Origin: Chitinophagaceae bacterium
GTDB taxonomy: Bacteria; Bacteroidota; Bacteroidia; Chitinophagales; Chitinophagaceae
Reading direction: 5' to 3'
DNA length: 64,000 nucleotides
Assembly: GCA_017307755.1 (NCBI GenBank)
Contig: JAFKGQ010000016.1
Span: forward strand, 186,001 to 250,000
Below the pieces are notes generated by a model that saw only the letters and a program-made list of their open reading frames with translations, was not told where the DNA came from and searched no databases. Shown here piece after piece: positions 9,385-16,361 of the stretch. Numbering within the stretch: the first letter of the stretch is position 1; every line of letters begins with the position of its first letter. Position numbers and translations under genes: made by a program.

Positions 9385-9461
9385 CAAAAGAAACAACAAC
9401 CAATGAGGTTGAGTATCTACCCTGTTAGTTATTGGTTAATGTTAAAGGTAAGTGTTTTTCT

Positions 9462-11768
9462 TTATTCATTAAGCCCGTTTAGAATTAAGTCGGTCATTTC
9501 AAAGCGAGGGAAATCGCCGGTATTGTTTAATAATATAATAAAAATATCCTTATCCGGTTGCCTCACCAGCATGGCGTATAAGCCCAATTCGGTGCCAGGG
9601 TGATATTGGACCGTGTGCTTTTGGGAGATCTTAAATAAAAACCGGTCAATCATCCAGCCATATCCATAATAGGCTTCCCATTCGTTCCATTCCACCCTCG
9701 GTCTGAACAACTCGGCGGTCTTATCTTTTGGCAGCAGGGCGCCCGCAGACAAAGCTTTGTCCCACAACAACAGATCCTCAACGGTTGAGGTAATCGCCCC
9801 GGCCCCGGCTACATTCTCCAGCGGGTACATGTGTTCCTGAATATCATTTACATAACCAAGAGCAATACCGGCAGTATGTGGCACGGTCCCAAAAAAACTA
9901 TGCTTCATGCCTGCCGGTGAGAATATCCGTTCGGCCAATACTTCTCCAAATGGCTTACCTGTGATCTTTTCTATTATATCGGCCAGGATAACAAACCCTG
10001 AATTGGAATAACTAAACGCCGTGCCGGGTTCGAATTCCAGCGAATCACTGCAAAACCGGCTTATCAGCTCATCCAGCGTATACTTTTGCAAAATCACTTT
10101 TGCCAGGTAGGCCCGGTTCTCCGTATAATTGGGTATGCCTGATCGGTGTGTTAATAATTGTTGAATGGTCACTTCGCCGTGCACATAACCGGGTAGGAAT
10201 TTACCAATAGAATCGGTTACGTTGAGCTTGTTTTCATTCACCAGCTGCATAATAAGCATAGCGGTAAACTGCTTGGTAGCGGACCCGATCCTGAATTGGG
10301 TGGCAACGGTGTTGGGAATATTATTTGCCCGGTCGGCCATGCCAAACGCTTTTTCATAAATGACGGAGCCCTGGTATTTTACCAGCGCCGTTCCGTTAAA
10401 CAGGTCTTTTTGGTGATAAAAAGACAGGATCGAATCGATCATAGCCGTTTTGTCTTTTTTGTATTCAGACAATTTCCCTTCCAGTTGCGTTTTGTAATCA
10501 AGGCTTGCATTATTGCGGCGGATAACCCGGGTAACGGAATCTACGTTAAAATCTGCTTCGATCAGGTTATAGTTCTCCCAGAAATTATCCTTTCGATAGG
10601 AATTATCCGCAATCATAGATTCAATAAGCCGGGTGGTTTTCATTTTTTCTCCCTCCTGGAGCGATTTGGCGTTAGCGGTATCGATCCTTGTAATAAGGAG
10701 GTTTGTTTTTAACACTAACGGATTGCAATCAAAAGGTTTTTTGCCCAGGAAGTAAAAATGGTTGTGGGTGGTAGTATACACATGGTTCAGGTAATATTTG
10801 TTCCCGTATTTCCGGTATTTGATGATAACCGTATTGCTGAGCAGGTTGCTAAAAAAAGCGCTCTGCTTGTCGGCTTTTTTTGCTGCTTCGGCTTCTTTCA
10901 TTTCCCGGTATTTCAACCCTCTCGGACTTAACCCATAATTAAAGCCCAGGAAGGCCAGGCTTTTGGTATCTATAAAGATACTACCCTTGTAAAGTGATTG
11001 CTCTACGCCCACTTTCTGGTCGAATCCTATTTCGTAAGCTTCGGCGCCTTCATAATCGATCATGCCATTATAGGTGAATTCGTGGTTGTTCAATCCCTGC
11101 TCACCCAATATCTGTGTTTCTTTGATCCGGCTCACCATATCAAAATCCAGTAACCGTTCAGGCTTTCTGCCAATGGGCACCTCATTACCGTTGAAAGCTA
11201 CCATGTCTATATCCCCTCTCGCCTTGATCAGTCTGAATTGTTTGTTTTTTCGCTCGTTGTCCGGGCAGTAAATATCGAACACCGCTTCTGACAGGTCAAC
11301 GATCTTCTTTTCCTTAAAGCCCGTCATACGGTAAAACCCATTCAGCAGGTATGGACGGGAAGGATAATTATCGGGCATTCGGGCAAATGCTTTCCGGATC
11401 AAATCGAGCGGGTCCAGATGCCGCACGACTACCTCTGATAATTGAACGACCTTTTCCTGTAGTTGTATAATCCGGATCGTCGTGTCCAGTGCCTTAATGG
11501 GCAGGGCCAGCGTCATATACCCAATGTGCGATATATATATGCTATCGCTTTTGCCATCGGTCGGTATTTTAAAAATAAAATCCCCTTCCTCGTTGCTCAT
11601 GGTATTGATCCCGTCGACAGGATTGCTGATCGTGGCATAAGCAACGGGCTCATGGGACCGTGCATCCACGATTTTCCCGTTTAGTAAAAGAAAGGAGGTG
11701 TTTTGACCAAAACACAAGGAAAAAGAAGACAAAACGATTGTCCCCCAGACGGTTATTATTTTATACAT
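9462..11768 (-). CDS. Serine hydrolase (class C beta-lactamase/DD-peptidase fold) fused to a carboxypeptidase-regulatory domain
   Basis: 768 residues. Signal peptide ~1-21 (ends CFGQN), then a carboxypeptidase-D regulatory-like beta-sandwich (~28-105), a middle region (~110-440) of the kind found in Bacteroidota DUF5686/carboxypeptidase-like surface proteins, and a C-terminal beta-lactamase-type serine hydrolase domain (~450-768). The catalytic triad motifs are in place: S496-A-T-K499, Y587-S-N589, and a late H-P-G-T that stands for the KTG box. It probably acts in the periplasm or at the surface as an esterase, peptidase or D-aminopeptidase-like enzyme; the substrate is unknown. It stands alone, 62 bp+ downstream of the sigma gene's promoter side, with its own promoter region at 11769-11930. 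Confidence 0.85.
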   Translation of the reverse strand: MYKIITVWGTIVLSSFSLCFGQNTSFLLLNGKIVDARSHEPVAYATISNPVDGINTMSNEEGDFIFKIPTDGKSDSIYISHIGYMTLALPIKALDTTIRIIQLQEKVVQLSEVVVRHLDPLDLIRKAFARMPDNYPSRPYLLNGFYRMTGFKEKKIVDLSEAVFDIYCPDNERKNKQFRLIKARGDIDMVAFNGNEVPIGRKPERLLDFDMVSRIKETQILGEQGLNNHEFTYNGMIDYEGAEAYEIGFDQKVGVEQSLYKGSIFIDTKSLAFLGFNYGLSPRGLKYREMKEAEAAKKADKQSAFFSNLLSNTVIIKYRKYGNKYYLNHVYTTTHNHFYFLGKKPFDCNPLVLKTNLLITRIDTANAKSLQEGEKMKTTRLIESMIADNSYRKDNFWENYNLIEADFNVDSVTRVIRRNNASLDYKTQLEGKLSEYKKDKTAMIDSILSFYHQKDLFNGTALVKYQGSVIYEKAFGMADRANNIPNTVATQFRIGSATKQFTAMLIMQLVNENKLNVTDSIGKFLPGYVHGEVTIQQLLTHRSGIPNYTENRAYLAKVILQKYTLDELISRFCSDSLEFEPGTAFSYSNSGFVILADIIEKITGKPFGEVLAERIFSPAGMKHSFFGTVPHTAGIALGYVNDIQEHMYPLENVAGAGAITSTVEDLLLWDKALSAGALLPKDKTAELFRPRVEWNEWEAYYGYGWMIDRFLFKISQKHTVQYHPGTELGLYAMLVRQPDKDIFIILLNNTGDFPRFEMTDLILNGLNE

Positions 11769-11930
11769 GATAAAAAGGTGTTGAACAGGTGATGACGCAG
11801 TACATGCCCATAAATGCCGTTTTTGGACAAAGGGTTGCCCGTTAGTCTTAATAGTTAGTCAACTGCCTGACAGTTTGTCCGGGGCATAGTCCCTGGCCCA
11901 ATTTTTACAGCAAACCGGAAAGCCAAAACT
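11769..11930. promoter_or_regulatory. Divergent promoter region with short repeats
   Basis: 162 bp between the serine hydrolase (minus) and the DoxX-like gene (plus). It holds a 7-base direct repeat GTTAGTC at 11841-11847 and 11854-11860 (13-bp period) and right after it an inverted repeat AACTG (11861-11865) / CAGTT (11871-11875). I see no convincing TAnnTTTG box. The repeats could bind a regulator of either gene, but this is weak. Confidence 0.3.
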
Positions 11931-12980
11931 ATGCTCCCTTTTTTAAAAAAGCTAATTGCCTGTTTACTCGCAGGACTTGTAATTGGCGCCGCGATACTTC
12001 GCTTTTGTGTTACGTATTTGAGAGCCTGGGTGCCTATAGGGTATGCTGCCGTTATCCCTTTTCTTACAACCGTCGCTGCCGCTGTTTACGCCGTGATCTG
12101 GCAGGTCAGAAAAACAAACAATTCCGCAACTCTCGCTTTTTGGCAGGGGCTAATTCGTTATGGCGTGGCATTTGACCTCGCTGGGTTTGGTTGGGAAAAA
12201 ATTTGTCATTTACAACTGGTAGTGCCCGCAAGTAAGCTCGATCTCCCATACCGCAGCTTTTCATCATCCGAACTTTTCTGGTATTTTTTCAGCCACTCTT
12301 ATCTGTTTGGGTGTATCATTGCCGGTCTTCAGATAGCTGGGGCCATGCTGTTGCTCTTTCGCAGGACCAGGCTCGTAGGGGTATTTATACTGCTGCCCGT
12401 GCTCGCCAATATTTTATTGATGGACATTTTTTATGAGATCGGAAGTAGTGTTGTCGTTCATGCCACCATCATGCTATCCGGGACCCTTTATTTCCTTTTC
12501 ATCGATTTCAATCGACTAAAGAAATTTTTCTTTGGCACAAATGATCGATTGCCGGCTTTGAATCTTTCTAAATATGCCAAACTGGCGATCCAGCTTTCCA
12601 TCATCTATATCCCGCTGCTGTCTATCGCTATGCACGGCAAGGTAGATACGTTTCCGCAGCTCACCGGCAAATATGAAGTCAAACAGCTTAATATCAATCA
12701 GCAGCAAATTCACCCCAGCAGCTGCGCTGACAGTATACTGACCGTAGTCTATTTTGATGTAAAGAACGGTTGTGTATTTGAATTTAACTCGCCGCAAAAA
12801 AGATGGAATGGTACATTCTCGATAGAAAAAAATGACCTGCAGATAAGGTGGCGCTCACCCGCAGATCGCCCGGGTTTCAAAGGGGTTATGTCCCCATCAG
12901 GGGGCTCCGGGGAATTAACGCTAAGAGGAACACTTGGGAATGACACTATGGATATAATAATGCAAAAAGTAAGTAATTGA
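11931..12980 (+). CDS. DoxX-like integral membrane protein with C-terminal soluble domain
   Basis: 349 residues. Roughly seven hydrophobic helices occupy residues 5-225 (first at ACLLAGLVIGAAILRF, later AGLQIAGAMLLLFRRTRLVG and GVFILLPVLANILLMDIFYEI), the layout of DoxX/DoxD-related membrane proteins, whose GxxxLLxxRTRLxG helix pair it resembles. After a last helix (IIYIPLLSIAM) there is a ~110-residue soluble part with lipocalin-like pieces (LTGKYEVKQL, RWNGTFSIEKNDLQIRW). No enzyme motif is seen. Function unknown; DoxX-like proteins are often linked to redox or stress responses. Confidence 0.75.
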   Translation: MLPFLKKLIACLLAGLVIGAAILRFCVTYLRAWVPIGYAAVIPFLTTVAAAVYAVIWQVRKTNNSATLAFWQGLIRYGVAFDLAGFGWEKICHLQLVVPASKLDLPYRSFSSSELFWYFFSHSYLFGCIIAGLQIAGAMLLLFRRTRLVGVFILLPVLANILLMDIFYEIGSSVVVHATIMLSGTLYFLFIDFNRLKKFFFGTNDRLPALNLSKYAKLAIQLSIIYIPLLSIAMHGKVDTFPQLTGKYEVKQLNINQQQIHPSSCADSILTVVYFDVKNGCVFEFNSPQKRWNGTFSIEKNDLQIRWRSPADRPGFKGVMSPSGGSGELTLRGTLGNDTMDIIMQKVSN

Positions 12981-13025
12981 GACTTCCCCTAAGAAGGAGA
13001 GCAGCTAAGACTCAATTCATTTTTT
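12975..13025 (+). terminator. Terminator-like hairpin after the DoxX-like gene, possibly bidirectional
   Basis: AATTGAGACTT (12975-12985) pairs with AAGACTCAATT (13007-13017) except for one A-A mismatch, with a 21-base loop, and is followed by CATTTTTT on the plus strand. It spans the stop codon of the DoxX-like gene and reaches the end of the convergent DUF2147 gene. On the minus strand a T-run also follows after ~10 bases, so it may stop both transcripts. Confidence 0.5.
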
Positions 13026-13431
13026 CCCAAATTTGGGTCCTTCCTATTAAAGAAAACCCGATATAGCCTCTTACATTAAGTTTGTTACCTTCTCTCGTAA
13101 TCGTGCATTTATAAACCTTCCCTGTTTTGGGATCCGTAATGGTTCCTCCTGTAAATTCATCGCCATCCTTTTTTAATCCCCGTATAACTTCCATACCTAA
13201 AATGGGTTTCCCTTTTCTGTCATCTTTGCATTTGGAGCAATTAGGGTCTTCCGGTGTTATAAGCAGCTGAGAAACTTTCCCATAATACTTACCATCTGAC
13301 TTTTTGCTGATCTCCACAATAGATCTCGGTTGTTTGGTTTCATCATCTATGGTTTTCCATTCACCTTCTATTTGCGCAAAAGACATTATACCAACTGATA
13401 AAAAGGCAAATACACTTACTAATTTTTTCAT
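13012..13431 (-). CDS. DUF2147 family secreted protein
   Basis: 139 residues from the ATG at 13431 (MKKLVSVFAFLSVG); an ATG at 13443 adds four residues. Signal peptide ~1-19 (ends MSFAQ). The mature part matches the DUF2147 pattern: EGEWKTIDDETKQPRSIVEI at the start, KYYGKVSQLL, a CSKCKDD pair that may form a disulfide or bind metal, GGTITDPKTGKVYKC and a C-terminal RGYIGFSLIGRTQIWEK. These are small lipocalin-like periplasmic proteins of unknown role. Monocistronic, convergent with the DoxX-like gene. Confidence 0.88.
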   Translation of the reverse strand: MKKLVSVFAFLSVGIMSFAQIEGEWKTIDDETKQPRSIVEISKKSDGKYYGKVSQLLITPEDPNCSKCKDDRKGKPILGMEVIRGLKKDGDEFTGGTITDPKTGKVYKCTITREGNKLNVRGYIGFSLIGRTQIWEKMN

Positions 13432-13505
13432 ACTTCTATGCATACAAGTTTGTCAATCAATTTCATTCTATAAATATAAAGCAGTATCTTATTCAAAAAA
13501 ATACC

Positions 13506-13946
13506 ATGTTGAGAAAAACGTTCGTCTCCAGTCTTTTGGCCTTTGCTGCCGCAGGTAAGGGGTCGGCACATCCCCGGTCCGGTAAGTTAAAGATCTTTAT
13601 GAAAAGTGCCTGGGGTTCCGACGATCCCACCAAAGCGGCCTTTCCATTTTTGCACGGAACCGCGCTTGCGGAGGCTGGGCATGAAGTACAGATATTCCTT
13701 CTCGGAGAAGCGGTTAACCTCATGCGGGATTCGGTGATCAATGCCGTAACGCCCGTAGGCTGGCCTTCGTTAAAGGAGATCATGCCCAAGGTGCTTGCCA
13801 ATAATATCCAAATATATGCCTGCGGCGCCTGTTGTCGGGCCCGGTCAGTCACAGAAGCAGACCTTCAGTCAAAAAAAGCGAAATTCGGCAACCCGCAAAT
13901 ATTTGTGCAATTGACGGAATGGGCGGATAGGATCATTACAGAATAA
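13506..13946 (+). CDS. DsrE/DsrF-like family protein
   Basis: 146 residues. An N-terminal signal-like or hydrophobic segment (~1-22, LLAFAAAGKGSAHP) is followed by a DsrE-type alpha/beta domain: KLKIFMKSAWGSDDPTKAAF, GHEVQIFLLGEAVNLMRD, and the cysteine motif YACGACCRARSV near residue 107, where family members carry persulfide-binding cysteines. It ends ADRIITE. Likely a periplasmic or cytoplasmic sulfur-transfer or small redox protein. It stands alone in a 62-bp divergent arrangement with the DUF2147 gene. Confidence 0.82.
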   Translation: MLRKTFVSSLLAFAAAGKGSAHPRSGKLKIFMKSAWGSDDPTKAAFPFLHGTALAEAGHEVQIFLLGEAVNLMRDSVINAVTPVGWPSLKEIMPKVLANNIQIYACGACCRARSVTEADLQSKKAKFGNPQIFVQLTEWADRIITE

Positions 13947-13988
13947 GTACCTGTTTGCGCTGATATTGGCATGTTCGGTCGTTTAAAC

Positions 13989-14792
13989 TTACGACGGGTT
14001 TGATCTCAATAAAGAAGGCGCCAGGCCGTATTTCTTTTTAAATGCAAAAGAGAAATGTGAGAGGTCTTCAAATCCAACTTCAAGATATACATCCGAAGGG
14101 GATTTGTCTTTATCACGAATTAAATAATAAGCTTCTTCCAACCGTTTTTGCACCAGCCAGCGGCTGGGTGTGGCATGGAAGATCTTTTCAAAATCCCGTT
14201 TGAAAGTACTCAGACTTCTTCCCGTCAAATAAGCAAAACGTTCCAGGTCCACATTGAAGTGATAATTTTTTAGCATAAAACCTTCCAGGTCTACTTTTAC
14301 AGGCTCACTGAAATCAAAGAGCAGGTCTTTTACCTCAGGATTCACCTTGATCAATAACAATACGGCTTCCTTTACTTTCAGATCCATGAGCTTTGCCTGT
14401 TCTTCAACAGGAAGTTGTAAATACACGAGCAGCGAATCCATAAAACTTTTATACAGAGGGTCACCAGCCAGATATAAAACAGCATCCTCCCTGGGAAAGT
14501 GTTTGGCAGCATGTAGATTAAATTCCCTGCCCATGTCCATAAGTATTTGCCGGTCCAGGTAAATCGACAATGTTTTAAACTCCCCGTTCTCAGGAGGTTG
14601 TTTTATAAACTTTGCCAGTCTGTTTTTTCTGCTAAAGCGAAAATCTCCTTCTTTACTGATAAATGTTTTGCTACCGTCAAATACCGTCAATGTCCCGGCT
14701 ATCTGGTAACTGAATACATGCTCAGGGATAAACTGCTCGCCCTCCCGGCTGCGTGTAAAATAACAACTGTATAATATTTTTGATTCAGACAT
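13989..14792 (-). CDS. AraC family transcriptional regulator
   Basis: 267 residues from the ATG at 14792 (MSESKILYS); the longer frame needs a TTG. The N-terminal ~160 residues form a cupin-like effector domain (EHVFSYQIAGTLTVFDGSKTF), the C-terminal ~100 the double helix-turn-helix of AraC proteins (FAYLTGRSLSTFKRDFEKIF, then SPSDVYLEVGFEDLSHFSFAFKKKYGLAPS). It is 28 bp downstream of the aldehyde dehydrogenase gene on the same strand and probably cotranscribed with it, so it likely controls its own operon through the direct repeats at 16301-16341. Confidence 0.92.
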   Translation of the reverse strand: MSESKILYSCYFTRSREGEQFIPEHVFSYQIAGTLTVFDGSKTFISKEGDFRFSRKNRLAKFIKQPPENGEFKTLSIYLDRQILMDMGREFNLHAAKHFPREDAVLYLAGDPLYKSFMDSLLVYLQLPVEEQAKLMDLKVKEAVLLLIKVNPEVKDLLFDFSEPVKVDLEGFMLKNYHFNVDLERFAYLTGRSLSTFKRDFEKIFHATPSRWLVQKRLEEAYYLIRDKDKSPSDVYLEVGFEDLSHFSFAFKKKYGLAPSLLRSNPS

Positions 14793-14820
14793 GGGGATTA
14801 ACAAGTTAATAAATTCTCAG

Positions 14821-16236
14821 CTAAACCAAAATCGCTTTCGGCTCCAGGTACGCTTCCAGTCCGTATTCACCGTATTCACGACCGATGCCGGATTGTTTAA
14901 AGCCGCCAAAGGGCGCCATGGGATCATGTTTAAACCCGTTGATCGCTACACGGCCTGCTTCAAGGCGGGCAGCAATCCGGCGTGTTTTTTCAGCATCCTC
15001 TCCCTGGATATAGGCAGTCAAGCCGTAAGTAGTATCGTTGGCAATATCAATAGCTTCTTCTTCGGTCTTATAAGTAAGCACCGATAACACCGGGCCAAAG
15101 ATCTCTTCACGGGCTATGCGCATGTCATTCTTTACATTCACAAAAATAGTAGGTTTTACGAAATTGCCCGATTCCAGCCCTTCGGGATGGCCTGGTCCTC
15201 CCACAAGCAATTCAGCGCCTTCCTCTATGCCTGCTTTAATGTAACCCTGAACCCGTTCGTATTGTTTTTTACTTACCATAGGACCGATGTCGGTGCCCGG
15301 ATCAGCCGGATAGCCCACTTTAATATCAGCTACCGCCTTTTTTAACCGGGTTTTTACTTCTTCCAACTGGTATTCAGGAACCAGCAGTCTGGAGCCTGCA
15401 ATGCAGGCTTGCCCGCTGTTCATAAAGGCTGCCGCCACGGAAATTGGAATGGCTTTCGATAGGTCTGCATCGTTGAGAATAATATTCGGTGATTTGCCGC
15501 CCAGTTCCAGCGTAACTCTTTTCATGGTTTCGGCGCCGTCGCGGGCAATACTTTTTCCTACTGCTGTTGAGCCGGTGAAAGATATTTTGGCTATACCGGG
15601 ATTACGGGTAAGTTCTGCACCCACTTCGGGTCCCAGTCCGGTCACAATATTAAATACACCTCTGGGTAATCCGGCTTCATGCAGACATTCAGTAAGTGCC
15701 TGTGTTTGCAAGGCGCTCATTTCACTGGGTTTAATTACGGCCGTACAACCTGCCGCAAGGGCAGTAGACAGCTTAGTGCAAATAAAACCATTGCTTGCGT
15801 TCCAAGGTGTAATGATGCCTACAACACCTACAGGGTCAAGTTGCACGATGGTGTTGCCCGCTTTCTTTTCGAAATCAAATTGTTTCAGCAGGGCTATGTT
15901 GGAGGTAATGGAATCCAGTGCAAACTGCATGCTGACACTTGAGAATGAGAGTGGTCCGCCATATTCTTTAACCATTACGTCAATCAGGTGCTGCTTTCTT
16001 TTCAAAATAGCGGCATACATTTTTTCCAGGTATTGTATACGCTCCTCTTTGGTCGTTTGTGACCAGCTTTTAAAAGCTTCCCTGGCGGCGGCAATGGCCG
16101 ATTGCGTGTCTGTAGCATCGGCTAAAGTCAGTTTTCCGAGTAATTCCTGATTTACCGGACTGATCAAATCAAAGGTGGCCGTACCATGGGGTCTTACAAA
16201 AACCCCGTCGATATATACTTTGTCTACTACTTGCAT
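14821..16236 (-). CDS. NAD(P)-dependent aldehyde dehydrogenase
   Basis: 471 residues, the normal length for the ALDH superfamily. All key positions are present: the cofactor/oxyanion Asn146 in TPWNASN, the K-P-S-E of the nucleotide site near 169-172, the FTGSTAVGKSI loop (~220), the general base Glu244 in LELGGKSP and the nucleophile Cys278 in NSGQACIAGSR. It oxidises an aldehyde to an acid in the cytoplasm; the substrate is not evident. The residues around the active site resemble the betaine/vanillin-type group rather than acylating enzymes. It heads an operon with the AraC gene. Confidence 0.94.
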   Translation of the reverse strand: MQVVDKVYIDGVFVRPHGTATFDLISPVNQELLGKLTLADATDTQSAIAAAREAFKSWSQTTKEERIQYLEKMYAAILKRKQHLIDVMVKEYGGPLSFSSVSMQFALDSITSNIALLKQFDFEKKAGNTIVQLDPVGVVGIITPWNASNGFICTKLSTALAAGCTAVIKPSEMSALQTQALTECLHEAGLPRGVFNIVTGLGPEVGAELTRNPGIAKISFTGSTAVGKSIARDGAETMKRVTLELGGKSPNIILNDADLSKAIPISVAAAFMNSGQACIAGSRLLVPEYQLEEVKTRLKKAVADIKVGYPADPGTDIGPMVSKKQYERVQGYIKAGIEEGAELLVGGPGHPEGLESGNFVKPTIFVNVKNDMRIAREEIFGPVLSVLTYKTEEEAIDIANDTTYGLTAYIQGEDAEKTRRIAARLEAGRVAINGFKHDPMAPFGGFKQSGIGREYGEYGLEAYLEPKAILV

Positions 16237-16272
16237 AACTGCATTTTTATGTGATCAATTTATTTGACAACA

Positions 16273-16280
16273 CAAATGTA
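16273..16280 (-). promoter_or_regulatory. Bacteroidota -7 box of the ALDH-AraC operon
   Basis: On the minus strand this reads TACATTTG, an exact match to TAnnTTTG. It lies 37 bases before the ALDH start codon and ~20 bases inside the operator repeats. No good TTTG -33 box sits at the usual distance, which suits an activator-dependent promoter. Confidence 0.5.
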
Positions 16281-16300
16281 ATAGCCAAATAGCCGGGGTC

Positions 16301-16341
16301 ATTTTGTTGAAACGTTCATTCTTATTTTGTTGAAAAGTTCA
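16301..16341. promoter_or_regulatory. Tandem 18-bp direct repeat, probable AraC operator
   Basis: ATTTTGTTGAAACGTTCA at 16301-16318 is repeated as ATTTTGTTGAAAAGTTCA at 16324-16341, one mismatch in 18, with a 23-bp period (about two helix turns). AraC proteins bind such head-to-tail repeats. Relative to the -7 box at 16273-16280 (minus strand) the repeats lie just upstream, where an activator would touch RNA polymerase. Confidence 0.7.
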
Positions 16342-16361
16342 GGCATGCCTGTCAATACTCA

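Noticed and set aside
10026..10038. GGGTTCGAATTCC, like a tRNA T-loop
   Set aside because: It lies inside the serine hydrolase reading frame and no acceptor stem, D-arm or anticodon arm can be built around it.
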